From Bacteroidales bacterium (lineage in GTDB: Bacteria; Bacteroidota; Bacteroidia; Bacteroidales; GCA-2711565), in assembly GCA_028280405.1 (NCBI GenBank), contig JANQLW010000054.1:1-64000 (forward strand): a DNA stretch of 64,000 nt. The letters are read 5' to 3'. The notes below the pieces were generated by a model, which searched no databases, was not told the DNA's origin, and worked only from the letters and a program-made list of their open reading frames with translations. Positions 36,440-44,384 of this stretch are shown here, piece after piece; position 1 is the stretch's first letter, and the number at the start of each line of letters is the position of its first letter. Made by a program: the position numbers and the translations under genes.

Positions 36440-38674
36440 TTATTTAATTATTTTATAGCTTAAGTTTAGAAAGAAAGAACGGCCATAAGATACCGGTACA
36501 CCTGAACTGCTGCTGTGGGCACTTCCTCCGATATTTCTGTTTTGCTTTATTGTCTTTTCATTGAATAAGTTCTTTACTCCAAGAGTGGCATTTAAACGGT
36601 GTTTCAGAAACCTTTTTGATAATGAAATATTCATGATATGGAAAGGATCCTGAGAACCTTCCTTGATTTTTGAATCTGTATCCGTATAGAAAAATGGAAT
36701 CTTACCATTGTATTTATAATCTATATTGAGATTTGCTCCGCTACCTGTTTCTTTGATTTTTAAGCCGGCAAAGAAATCATGGGTCAAATTAAATCTTTCT
36801 GATCCGTTTTCTTTCGTATATGAGTTTAATCGGCCGGTCAATCCGTAGCCACCCCGAAGCTGGAAAAGTGTCTTATAAGTGTAAACTATTTCTAAATCCC
36901 CCCCAATAGATTCAAATTCAACAATGTTGTTATATTGATATCCTGTACTACCTTCCTTTTGAATCAGGGTAATCATATTCTTGATATCATTGTAATACAG
37001 TGATCCGCTTATTTTCCAAGCATGGTTTTTCTTTTTCGTATTGTACTCAAATGTGGTATTGTAATTATAGGAGCTTTCAGCTTTTAAGTCTTTATTACCG
37101 TATATTTCATGATTACTGTTAACAAATTCATAAAAAAGCTCTTTAATGCTTGGAGCTCTAAATCCTTTGGCAAATGAAGCCCTCCAGATAAAGTTCTCCG
37201 AAATATCCCATTTGGTATTAAATGAATAAACCAGAGGTGCATCGTATTTTGTATTATGAGCTAAACGCATACCCGGCTGAAATTCGAATGAACTAAAAGG
37301 CTTGTATTTTATATTTATAAACCCTGCATAATCCCCTAAAGACTGCTCATTGTCTTTAATTCTTGGCCCTTCCATTTCTTCAATATTGATATCTATCCCA
37401 CTTTGAAGAACAAGTTTATTTGGAACAAACGTATGTGTGAAAATGCCCCTAAACATAATCTGTGAAGCAACTTGAGATGTGATTTTATCGTCCCAGGTTT
37501 TTTCAAGGGTTCTTAAATCCTTGAAATAATCTTGTGATGAACGTTTATAATAATTATAAGCAGTTACAACATTCAAGTGGTTTTTTTCTGACCAGCTTCC
37601 GGTAATCCCTCCACTGAGGTCATAACGGTCGGTATAATAATAAGCATCAAATATTTTATACTCTTCCAAAATATTGCCTTTAAAAAAGAGTTTGTCTTTA
37701 TAGTATCCGGCTTTTGTATAAAGCCTCCAATCCTTTTTAGAATACGCATAGGTGAGCTTTGCCCGGTGAAGATCCTTTGGCTTCCAGTCCATCGACCTGG
37801 TTTGTTTATCAAAATCAACACCGCTAAAATGCTCATAACCTCCATCTATAGCCAAGCTATGATTACCCATTTTTTTTGAAACCTGTAAATCTCCGTTATA
37901 TCTGCCAACACTTTCCACGTAAGTTGAAAGCTGAGCCTCCAGAGCATGATATTTGTTTTGTTTTGTGATGAGGTTGATCGTGCCAGCCAATGCATTGTTC
38001 CCGTAAATTACGGACATTGGCCCTTCAATAACTTCAACTTGTGCAATATTTTCAAGCTTAACCTGACTTAAATCGATATTTCCGTTTAATCTTCCTATTA
38101 CCGGAACTCCGTCTATCATTACCTTCACATTTTGCCCGTTCATTCCCATCATTTCTATGCGGGAACCCAGAACCAAGTCGGTCGACATACGAATGTTGGC
38201 TTCAGAGATCAAAAGCTCACTTAAATTAGCTGCTCCTGATTGCCTGATCTTTTCTTTGGAAATCAGTTTTACTTTATATATTGAACTATCTACAGGCGTT
38301 GGTTTGTTAATCCCGTAAACTGTTACCTGATCCAGGTTGAAAGGACATTCTTTTATAATAAATGTATGGACTCCGGAATTTTTAGATTTGATATCGATCG
38401 TAAACACCTGCTCTTTATAACCAATCGCAGAAATAACTAAAGTCCCTTTTCCATTGACAAATTTATCTTCAAAGGTGAAATTTCCATCTGCATCAGCAAT
38501 GGTACCCTGCTTACTCTCTTTATGATAAATTGTTGCAAAGGATACGGCTTTCTTATCATCTGTAATTATTTTTCCTTTGATTTTTCCCGAAAGCAATGGC
38601 TGATTTGCAGAAGCAATTGCAGATAAGCAAATAAGTATAATTGTTAATAGTGATTTTTTCATTGATTGAAACAA
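36440..38674 (-). CDS. hmuR: HmuR-like TonB-dependent heme receptor
   Basis: Outer-membrane barrel importing heme, or heme passed on by HmuY. A signal peptide (about 1-23) precedes a carboxypeptidase-like domain (GKIKGKIITDDKKAVSFATIYH). The plug comes next (SGAANLSELLISEANIRMST, VKVMIDGVPVIGR, IEGPMSVIYGNNALAGTINLIT), and then the barrel to a C-terminal FFLNLSYKIIK. Heme-receptor hallmarks are FAKGFRAPSIKELFYEF (the FRAP box) and, downstream, GNKDLKAESS in place of NPNL. At 744 residues it is slightly longer than P. gingivalis HmuR because of the N-terminal domain. It is the first gene of the operon, 51 bp beyond a TAATTTTG promoter with the TCCC-N8-GGGA palindrome at about -42. Confidence 0.93.
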   Translation of the reverse strand: MFQSMKKSLLTIILICLSAIASANQPLLSGKIKGKIITDDKKAVSFATIYHKESKQGTIADADGNFTFEDKFVNGKGTLVISAIGYKEQVFTIDIKSKNSGVHTFIIKECPFNLDQVTVYGINKPTPVDSSIYKVKLISKEKIRQSGAANLSELLISEANIRMSTDLVLGSRIEMMGMNGQNVKVMIDGVPVIGRLNGNIDLSQVKLENIAQVEVIEGPMSVIYGNNALAGTINLITKQNKYHALEAQLSTYVESVGRYNGDLQVSKKMGNHSLAIDGGYEHFSGVDFDKQTRSMDWKPKDLHRAKLTYAYSKKDWRLYTKAGYYKDKLFFKGNILEEYKIFDAYYYTDRYDLSGGITGSWSEKNHLNVVTAYNYYKRSSQDYFKDLRTLEKTWDDKITSQVASQIMFRGIFTHTFVPNKLVLQSGIDINIEEMEGPRIKDNEQSLGDYAGFINIKYKPFSSFEFQPGMRLAHNTKYDAPLVYSFNTKWDISENFIWRASFAKGFRAPSIKELFYEFVNSNHEIYGNKDLKAESSYNYNTTFEYNTKKKNHAWKISGSLYYNDIKNMITLIQKEGSTGYQYNNIVEFESIGGDLEIVYTYKTLFQLRGGYGLTGRLNSYTKENGSERFNLTHDFFAGLKIKETGSGANLNIDYKYNGKIPFFYTDTDSKIKEGSQDPFHIMNISLSKRFLKHRLNATLGVKNLFNEKTIKQNRNIGGSAHSSSSGVPVSYGRSFFLNLSYKIIK

Positions 38675-38724
38675 TTGTAATTGTTAAAATTTTCTTTATT
38701 GTAGATTATGGTTTATGATCAATG

Positions 38725-38771
38725 CAAAATTAAAAACAGGCAGGCTGTCTTACAATCCCTAAAAAATGGGA
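38725..38771 (-). promoter_or_regulatory. hmu operon promoter with TCCC-N8-GGGATTG operator
   Basis: On the minus strand TCCCATTTTTTAGGGATTG is followed by exactly 20 nt and then TAATTTTG. ATTG serves as the -33 element and TAATTTTG as the -7 element. The palindrome is centred near -42, the usual place for a class II activator. A larger CAAT...ATTG dyad surrounds it. The same layout recurs before fldA. Confidence 0.65.
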
Positions 38772-38888
38772 AAATAGGGCATTGGAAAAAATCTAATTTA
38801 TTTATTTGTAATTAGTCTAAACTAAAATAATTACTAGCTTTGCAGTTATAAAACAATACATCATTTAATTTTGGCTTGAATATCCCTA

Positions 38889-38932
38889 TCCCTATAAATG
38901 GGGATTGGAGGTTAAGGATTAAAATGGTTTTG
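38889..38932 (+). promoter_or_regulatory. Operator-like palindrome upstream of the hemerythrin-luxR pair
   Basis: TCCCTATAAATGGGGATTG repeats the TCCC-N8-GGGATTG pattern seen before hmuR and fldA, in the same orientation relative to transcription. An extra TCCC lies 6 nt upstream. The downstream -7 element is weaker: TGGTTTTG lies 17 nt beyond ATTG, so this promoter may be weaker or work differently. Confidence 0.5.
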
Positions 38933-38968
38933 TTTATTTAATATGTAATTATGTTTGTATACCTATAA

Positions 38969-39688
38969 ATGAAAATGATCAATCGCAAATTCATTACAGC
39001 CGATATGAAAATGGCTGATATTATTCTGAGAAATGAGAAACTTGTATTGGTGATCCGTCGCTTTGGGATAAATTTGGGTTTCCGGAACAAAACTATTGAA
39101 GAACTTAGCAAAGAATACGATATTCATCTGGATTTGCTATTGCTGGTTGTAAACCTGTTTAATGATGATTCTTTAAGATATGCCAGTGTGAATGATGTTA
39201 CAATGATCCCTGGCCTGATAGATTATCTAAAAGCAGGACATCGGTATTATGTGCACGAAAAATTGCCTTATATTCAATCCCTGATCGGGAAGTTTGTTGA
39301 AGAAAGTAAGAATAGTAAGTCTTCTATGTTACTTGATTTCTTTAATGAGTATCGTGATGAAGTTATCGAGCATATTAATTATGAGGATACTGAAGTATAT
39401 CCATATATTGGAGCCTTATATGATAAACACCGGAACCAGGAATATAATAATGACTTTACAATAAAAGAGTATACAGAGCATCATTCCGATATTGAAGAAA
39501 AACTAACAGAGCTTAAATTGTTACTGATCAAATATTTCCCACATACTGAAAATGGAAATTTTTATCGTGACTTGATTTTACAGGAACTTTTTGATCTGGA
39601 GTATGATTTGAATGATCATGCCAATCTAGAAGATGATATTTTGGTTTCATTAGTTAAAAAAGTGGAAGAGGCTTATGAAACCCAATAA
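38969..39688 (+). CDS. RIC/YtfE-like hemerythrin-domain protein
   Basis: Cytoplasmic diiron protein related to the RIC (repair of iron centres, YtfE/ScdA) family, which handles iron from or for damaged clusters and heme-iron stress. A DUF542-like N-terminal part (residues about 10-60) is followed by a hemerythrin four-helix bundle. Probable ligands are His91 (AGHRYY), His135 and Glu139 (EHINYED), His171 or His172 (TEHHSD), and His217 with Glu221 (DHANLEDD); the 4-residue spacings match E. coli YtfE. The N-terminal segment lacks the cysteine pair usual in RIC. It is divergent from hmuR, has a shared operator motif upstream, and its 3' end overlaps the LuxR regulator by 14 bp, implying coupled translation. 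It might sense or store iron released by HmuS. Confidence 0.88.
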   Translation: MKMINRKFITADMKMADIILRNEKLVLVIRRFGINLGFRNKTIEELSKEYDIHLDLLLLVVNLFNDDSLRYASVNDVTMIPGLIDYLKAGHRYYVHEKLPYIQSLIGKFVEESKNSKSSMLLDFFNEYRDEVIEHINYEDTEVYPYIGALYDKHRNQEYNNDFTIKEYTEHHSDIEEKLTELKLLLIKYFPHTENGNFYRDLILQELFDLEYDLNDHANLEDDILVSLVKKVEEAYETQ

Positions 39689-40289
39689 ACTTATCCTGAT
39701 AGTTGAGCGATCTACAATTATTTGCAAAGGTTTGAAAGAAATCCTTCTTAAAGCGATTCCCGGAATCCGGGTAAATGATATTGATATTTATGAAAATATT
39801 TGTGATCGTATTGAAACTGATAAGCCTAAAGCAATTATTTTAAACTCTATACTGCTAACTTCTATAGGGAATGAAAAGTTCAAGGAAATTTTGAATTGTT
39901 GTAAATCCAATCAGGTTGCAATTCTTGGCCTGATACATAGTTATTTTGATAATGCGATCGTGAAGCAATTCGACGCAATTATTTCAATTAATGACTCTAT
40001 AAAAACAGTTGTCGGAACAGTAAACAGAGAGTTAGCCAAAGACAGAAAAAGCAGTCAGGATCATTTTAATATTGATATTTCTCAAAGGGAAGAAGAAGTC
40101 ATTCGTTATATAGCCCTTGGATTTAGCAATAAAGAAATAGCGGATAAAATGTACATCAGTACGCATACTGTTATCTCCCACCGGAAAAACATAACCCGTA
40201 AGTTAGGAGTAAAATCTACCTCTGCGATTACCATTTATGCTGTTATTAATAAAATCATTGATGAAAATGATTTTAATGTTACGGTATAA
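39675..40289 (+). CDS. LuxR-type regulator with degenerate receiver, CdhR-like
   Basis: DNA-binding regulator of 204 residues. The C-terminal LuxR/GerE helix-turn-helix is clear (about 135-195: SQREEEVIRYIALGFSNKEIADKMYISTHTVISHRKNITRKLGV). The N-terminal half has a receiver-like fold (LILIVERSTIICKGLKEIL) but lacks the acidic pair, and the phospho-acceptor aspartate is replaced (AIILNSILL), so it is probably not phosphorylated in the usual way. It overlaps the hemerythrin gene. In P. gingivalis an orphan LuxR-family protein, CdhR, has been tied to control of hmu genes, and this may be its counterpart. It sits in the midst of three copies of the TCCC-N8-GGGATTG palindrome and is the obvious candidate to bind them. 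Confidence 0.88.
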   Translation: MKPNKLILIVERSTIICKGLKEILLKAIPGIRVNDIDIYENICDRIETDKPKAIILNSILLTSIGNEKFKEILNCCKSNQVAILGLIHSYFDNAIVKQFDAIISINDSIKTVVGTVNRELAKDRKSSQDHFNIDISQREEEVIRYIALGFSNKEIADKMYISTHTVISHRKNITRKLGVKSTSAITIYAVINKIIDENDFNVTV

Positions 40290-40391
40290 ATGTATTTGTA
40301 AAGAATAGATTATAAGAAACTTATAGCCTGAAACCAAGGGCCTGTAACATTAATTCGAAGTCATTACTTTTAATCACTTACCTTCCAAATA

Positions 40392-40438
40392 TCCCAACTT
40401 TTAGGGATTGTCAGGCTTGTTTAAGCTTGATAATTTTG
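40392..40438 (+). promoter_or_regulatory. fldA promoter with TCCC-N8-GGGATTG operator
   Basis: TCCCAACTTTTAGGGATTG (40392-40410), then 20 nt, then TAATTTTG (40431-40438). The spacing and both core elements are identical to the hmu promoter on the other side of the cluster. Transcription would start about 25 bp before the flavodoxin ATG. Confidence 0.7.
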
Positions 40439-40466
40439 CTTTGTATCTAATCTTAATAAAAATAAT

Positions 40467-40973
40467 ATGCAAAGTATAGGAATATTTTATGGCTCAACCA
40501 CCGGAAATACGGAAGCAGCCGCAAAAATGATTCAAAAAGAATTTGGAGAAGACTTAGCAAAGGTTTTTGATGTGGCCGATGCAAATTCATCCGACCTTGA
40601 AGGATTCTCAAATTTGGTATTTGGAGCCTCTACATGGGGGATAGGTGATATGCAGGATGATTTTGCCGACTTTTTGTCGGAAGTTTCCTCTGCTAATTTG
40701 GAAGGGAAAAAAGTAGCCATTTTTGGTTATGGCGATCAAGATGCTTACGAGGATTCTTTTGTAGATGCCATTGGTGAAATCTATGAAACCCTTGATGGAA
40801 AATCTTGTGAAGTTGTAGGAACAGTTTCTACTGATGGATACAGACATGTTGAATCCAGAGGGGAAGTTGATGGAAAATTTGTAGGGCTTCCTTTGGATGA
40901 AGAAAACCAATCCAATCTTTCGGATGAAAGGATTAAAACATGGGTTGCTGAATTGAAAAAACAGTTTAATTAG
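40467..40973 (+). CDS. fldA: Flavodoxin
   Basis: FMN-binding electron carrier that can replace ferredoxin when iron is scarce. The phosphate-binding loop is FYGSTTGNTEAAA (about 8-20). The flavin-stacking loops are FGASTWGIGDMQDDF and GYGDQDAYEDSFVDAIG, and the later TDGYRHVESRGEVDGKFVGLPLDEENQ is characteristic of long-chain flavodoxins. At 168 residues it is full length. It carries the same promoter and operator architecture as hmuR, which fits induction under heme or iron limitation. DUF2023 and a CxxC protein gene follow. Confidence 0.96.
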   Translation: MQSIGIFYGSTTGNTEAAAKMIQKEFGEDLAKVFDVADANSSDLEGFSNLVFGASTWGIGDMQDDFADFLSEVSSANLEGKKVAIFGYGDQDAYEDSFVDAIGEIYETLDGKSCEVVGTVSTDGYRHVESRGEVDGKFVGLPLDEENQSNLSDERIKTWVAELKKQFN

Positions 40974-41012
40974 AATAATCACCACAATTTACTCATTAAT
41001 AATGATTAGTAA

Positions 41013-41096
41013 CCTCCTTAGCTTTGGAGGAATTTTAAATTTTATCTAGTAGTCTCAAAAGGAGGATTTACAATTTTTATTGGACGATCCTCCTTT
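41013..41096 (+). promoter_or_regulatory. Two stem-loops with interchangeable arms between fldA and the DUF2023 gene
   Basis: CCTCC (41013) pairs with GGAGG (41026) across 8 nt, followed by a T-rich stretch. AAAGGAGGAT (41058) pairs with ATCCTCCTTT (41087) across 19 nt. Since all four arms share the GGAGG/CCTCC core, other pairings are possible (1 with 3, 2 with 4). That is a layout compatible with attenuation or RNA-mediated control. It may also be simply a terminator followed by a second hairpin. Confidence 0.45.
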
Positions 41097-41116
41097 AACT
41101 CAAAAAAACTAAGCTT

Positions 41117-41512
41117 ATGATTATTAAATGTACAGATTATAAATCCCCGGAAATGCAGGTTTTAATGCATCATATTTATGAATATAAAAAAGGGCTGAGA
41201 AGTTTGGTTTTACACACAATGAGTATAAAAGAACAATTGATGGCTGAGTACCTTCTTAGAAGAAAGGGGATTGATTTTGCTGTGCAGAAAGTGAATGAAC
41301 GTAAAATTAATGTCTTTTTCGGGAATGAACAATGTGTAAGAATTGTCAGGTCATTTGATAAGCAATCATTATCGGAGTTTACGGATGAACAGGATTTTAT
41401 TCTGGGTGTCATGTTGGGTTATGATCGGAATCAGCAATGTGATCGCTACATTAAACGTAAAGGCATTCAAATGAATAATGATAACATTAATAATTACGCA
41501 CTATCCTGTTAA
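41117..41512 (+). CDS. DUF2023 family protein
   Basis: A 131-residue soluble protein. MHHIYEYKKGLRSLVLHTM at the start, the RRKGIDFAVQKVNERKINVFFGN core and FTDEQDFILGVMLGYDRNQQCDRYIKRK fit the DUF2023 family, small proteins found beside flavodoxin genes in Bacteroidota. No enzymatic motif is visible. It lies 144 bp after fldA, past the stem-loops, and 12 bp before the next gene. Association with flavodoxin suggests a role in low-iron electron transfer or its regulation; this is inference. Confidence 0.82.
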   Translation: MIIKCTDYKSPEMQVLMHHIYEYKKGLRSLVLHTMSIKEQLMAEYLLRRKGIDFAVQKVNERKINVFFGNEQCVRIVRSFDKQSLSEFTDEQDFILGVMLGYDRNQQCDRYIKRKGIQMNNDNINNYALSC

Positions 41513-41524
41513 TTTGGTTGAAAT

Positions 41525-41860
41525 ATGACTGTTATAAATGAAACGGAAAACGGTATTTTATTTAGATGTTCAAATTGTAATAAAATACATTTTGAATATA
41601 AAAACCTGAATATAAATTTTAATGATAAAGAGTTCAAATCTTTTTCAGCTTATTTCAAAAAGTTGGATGGGCAGTATTGGGAAAAACTTAACAAAAATAA
41701 TCCTTATAAAAGAAAGATCATTGTTCCTTTAGGAGACAAAACAGTGAATTTTTTACTTAATAATAATGAATTAATAGAGGTTAAGCGGTTAATTTCCAAA
41801 CCTCTGTTATGTAATTTTAAAATGGTAAAGCAATTTTCGTTTAGTATTTGTGAAAATTAG
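41525..41860 (+). CDS. Small CxxC protein, DUF6686-like
   Basis: An 111-residue protein with a CSNCNKIHFEY motif near residues 15-25, one CxxC pair that may bind a metal (a second pair is not obvious, though Cys95 and Cys109 are available). The segment FNDKEFKSFSAYFKKLDGQYW is amphipathic. It resembles small Bacteroidota proteins grouped as DUF6686, but I hold this only loosely. It is 12 bp downstream of the DUF2023 gene, so the two are very likely cotranscribed within the flavodoxin group. Confidence 0.65.
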   Translation: MTVINETENGILFRCSNCNKIHFEYKNLNINFNDKEFKSFSAYFKKLDGQYWEKLNKNNPYKRKIIVPLGDKTVNFLLNNNELIEVKRLISKPLLCNFKMVKQFSFSICEN

Positions 41861-41930
41861 AAGTCTGCTTTTTCAGATTAGGACAGCAGTTTTATTTGCT
41901 GAACGGAAATTTTGCATAAAAAGATAAAAA

Positions 41931-42752
41931 ATGAAAATTTCCAATCCCATAAAAGATTCAATAGGTGAGACTTTATTTATTACCCTTTATATGAAATCCC
42001 TTGAATCTAAAAAGAAAAATCCGATAATAAATGACCCTAAAGCCTGTGATCTGGTTTCGTATATTAACTATGACTTTTCAAAATATAAAGATGCTATCAG
42101 AAGTTCGGTTGGTGTAGCAGTCAGAACAAAGCATTTCGACGGAATTGTAAAATCATATATTGAAGATCATTATGATCCTATTGTGGTTAGTATAGGTTGT
42201 GGATTGGATACCAGATATTATCGGATCGGTTCCTTAGCCAAAAAAGCAATCTTCTATGACCTGGATATTGATGAAGTCATCAAACTCAGAAGGCAGTTAA
42301 TTACTCCCGCAGAGAATAATTACTATATTTCTTCATCCATGCTGGATCCAAAGTGGATGGATAAGTTGAAAGAAAAGCACCCTAGCGGAGATTTTATTTT
42401 TATTATTGAAGGGATCCTAATGTATTTTGAAGAGGAAGAGGTTAAAAGTGTTTTTCAGAATTTGGCCTCTAAATTTTCCAAAAGCGAAATTCATTTCGAT
42501 ATCGTCAATGAATGGTTAAGCAAAAATTCCCATATTCATGATAGCGTGAAACATACAAATGCCAAATTTAAATTCGGAACCAATGATGATAAACTTTTTG
42601 AAAAATATTCGCGTTTTTTAGTACATACAAAAAGCTATTTGTATTCTGATTTTAAAGAATGGAAAAGAGTGGGCCTTCTCAAAAATTTCCTGATGCAAGT
42701 CATTCCCCGGTATAAATATGCGGGTAGAATGTTAAGCTATATAATTAAGTAA
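41931..42752 (+). CDS. Class I SAM-dependent methyltransferase, LCM/TcmP-like
   Basis: A 273-residue methyltransferase. Motif I is VVSIGCGLDTRYYRI (about 85-100), the acidic motif II is AIFYDLDIDEVIKLR, and FIIEGILMYFEEEEVKSVFQNLA is typical of the leucine carboxyl methyltransferase / TcmP fold, which methylates carboxyl or hydroxyl groups of small molecules. The substrate is unknown. It lies 70 bp after the CxxC gene, at the end of the flavodoxin-DUF2023 group, and could be part of the same regulon. A role on heme-derived tetrapyrrole would be speculative, though the neighbourhood makes it worth testing. Confidence 0.83.
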   Translation: MKISNPIKDSIGETLFITLYMKSLESKKKNPIINDPKACDLVSYINYDFSKYKDAIRSSVGVAVRTKHFDGIVKSYIEDHYDPIVVSIGCGLDTRYYRIGSLAKKAIFYDLDIDEVIKLRRQLITPAENNYYISSSMLDPKWMDKLKEKHPSGDFIFIIEGILMYFEEEEVKSVFQNLASKFSKSEIHFDIVNEWLSKNSHIHDSVKHTNAKFKFGTNDDKLFEKYSRFLVHTKSYLYSDFKEWKRVGLLKNFLMQVIPRYKYAGRMLSYIIK

Positions 42753-42896
42753 AGTATTCTGTAAACTTTTTCTATTCATATACTATTAGCTCGTTTTATT
42801 ACTGCAATCAGAAAAGTCGCCCTGTTGAATCTATAATTTTGCGACCCCAAGCTTGAACAGATAAAATAAAACTATTAATCTGGTCATTAAATATTT

Positions 42897-43451
42897 TTAT
42901 TGAAAATTATTGTAAATGGTTCCATTGCTTTCAGGGCAGTTTTCAATTTTTACTTCTCCATGATGGGCATCAATAATGAGCTTTACAGCAGCTAAACCTA
43001 AACCAAATCCTTCAGAATGATGCATTACTTCGTCAGCACCAAAGTAATCAAATAGTTTTTGCTTTGCCTCTTCTGATAAACCGGGCCCTGAATCGTTTAT
43101 TGAACAAATGATTCTATCCGGTTCATTTTTACATCTAATATTAATCATTCCTCCCTGCGGTGTATATCTGATTGCATTATCTAATATGTTTTCAAAACAT
43201 ATTTTAATTAAATCAGGAACCAGTTTTATTTGGACATTTTCATCATCAACTTCCTTATTTAATTGTTCTCTTAAAAGTTTGCTATAGGTTTCAGCAGATC
43301 TCTTATTTAGTTTAAATTGTTGTTCAATATAATCTGATTCTATTTTTTTGATAAATTGATGAACGGCAAAAAAAACTATTAAGATGATAATGAGAGAGAT
43401 TGAAAGAAAGTTATAAATATATAAACGGGATTTTTTAGTAATAGGCGGCAT
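42897..43451 (-). CDS. Short membrane protein with histidine-kinase ATPase domain, no H-box
   Basis: A 184-residue protein with one N-terminal membrane helix (about 10-33) and a short basic coiled segment, then directly a HATPase_c domain (about 60-180). The N box is FENILDNAIRYTPQGG, G1 is DSGPGLSEE and G2 is GFGLGLAAVK. The dimerisation/phospho-acceptor domain with the H-box is missing, so it cannot autophosphorylate in the classical way. Either an internal deletion removed about 60 residues or it is an ATP-binding partner of another kinase. It stands alone: no response regulator is adjacent, and it converges with the methyltransferase. Confidence 0.75.
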   Translation of the reverse strand: MPPITKKSRLYIYNFLSISLIIILIVFFAVHQFIKKIESDYIEQQFKLNKRSAETYSKLLREQLNKEVDDENVQIKLVPDLIKICFENILDNAIRYTPQGGMINIRCKNEPDRIICSINDSGPGLSEEAKQKLFDYFGADEVMHHSEGFGLGLAAVKLIIDAHHGEVKIENCPESNGTIYNNFQ

Positions 43452-43517
43452 AACTAAAGCTTTGGTTAGTTAATCCAAATATAATCAATCCAAATTATTT
43501 TTCCCAAAAAGATGATG

Positions 43518-44369
43518 TTATTCTGTGGTATTTTGCCTAGTTGTTTCCTGAATTTTTTCTTCACTATTTTCCTTATTAACATTCCCAAATTCTTCTTCCA
43601 GCAAGACTTTTAATTTGGCCGGTTGAACAGCAACGCGCTCTCCTTCTTTACAGTAAGATAATTTCCCGCTTTGCTCCGAAACTACAATAGCAACAGCATC
43701 CGATTGTTCTGTAATTCCAATAGCTGCTCTATGTCTTAAACCTAATCGAGGAGGTAAATTGGGATTGTTAGATACAGGTAAAATACAACCGGCAGCTTTA
43801 ATTTTATTGTTCCAGATGATCATCGCACCATCATGCAAAGGGCTGTTTTTGAAAAATAAATTTTCAATTAAGGGAGCTGAAATTTGAGCATCAATCCATT
43901 CTCCACTTTCAGTAATATTCCGAAGTTCATTTTTCTGAGCCAGTACGATTAATGCTCCTTCTTTAGCATCTGCCATACGTTGACAAGCCAGAATGATTGT
44001 ATCTATATCTAAATCGACTTCATATTTCATGTTGAAATTCCAAAATAAGAACTTCCCTTTTTTCTTCTTTAAGAAATTAGGTGTTCCAAGAGCTAATAAG
44101 AATTGACGAATTTCAGGCTGGAAGATAATGATCAATGCAATAAACCCTACACTGATAAATGCTCCCAGAATTTGTGTGAGAAGTTCCATTTCGAGAGCAC
44201 CTACAACTTTCCAAATTAGGAATAAAGCAACAATCCCAAGGAAAATATTGATAGCCACAGTACCTCTTAGTAAACGGTAGAGTTCAAATAATAAAACTGC
44301 TACTAATAAAATATCAATAACATCCAGTAAACGAATGTCTATAAATCCTGTGATGAGTAAATTCAGCAT
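43518..44369 (-). CDS. cdaA: Diadenylate cyclase, CdaA/DacA type
   Basis: Makes the second messenger c-di-AMP from two ATP at the inner membrane. Three membrane helices occupy about residues 10-30, 37-55 and 62-85. The DAC domain follows, with the catalytic DGA (NSPLHDGAMIIWN) and RHR (LGLRHRAAIGITE) motifs and the DAVAIVVSEQSG segment. The C-terminal tail (about 255-283) is charged and variable. It is downstream of folP, an arrangement common in Bacteroidota, but here a strong palindromic terminator lies between them, so cdaA probably has its own promoter. Confidence 0.96.
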   Translation of the reverse strand: MLNLLITGFIDIRLLDVIDILLVAVLLFELYRLLRGTVAINIFLGIVALFLIWKVVGALEMELLTQILGAFISVGFIALIIIFQPEIRQFLLALGTPNFLKKKKGKFLFWNFNMKYEVDLDIDTIILACQRMADAKEGALIVLAQKNELRNITESGEWIDAQISAPLIENLFFKNSPLHDGAMIIWNNKIKAAGCILPVSNNPNLPPRLGLRHRAAIGITEQSDAVAIVVSEQSGKLSYCKEGERVAVQPAKLKVLLEEEFGNVNKENSEEKIQETTRQNTTE

Positions 44370-44384
44370 AAAACAAAGTTAATA

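Noticed and set aside
36440-38674. Assigning the receptor to siderophore or vitamin B12 uptake because a CobN-like gene follows
   Set aside because: The FRAP-type box, the adjacent HmuY-family lipoprotein and the hmuTUV order identify a heme system; no cobalamin genes or riboswitch are visible.
42834-42841. TAATTTTG promoter element between the methyltransferase and the kinase fragment
   Set aside because: There is no -33 partner at the right distance and no plus-strand gene downstream, so a chance match is more likely.
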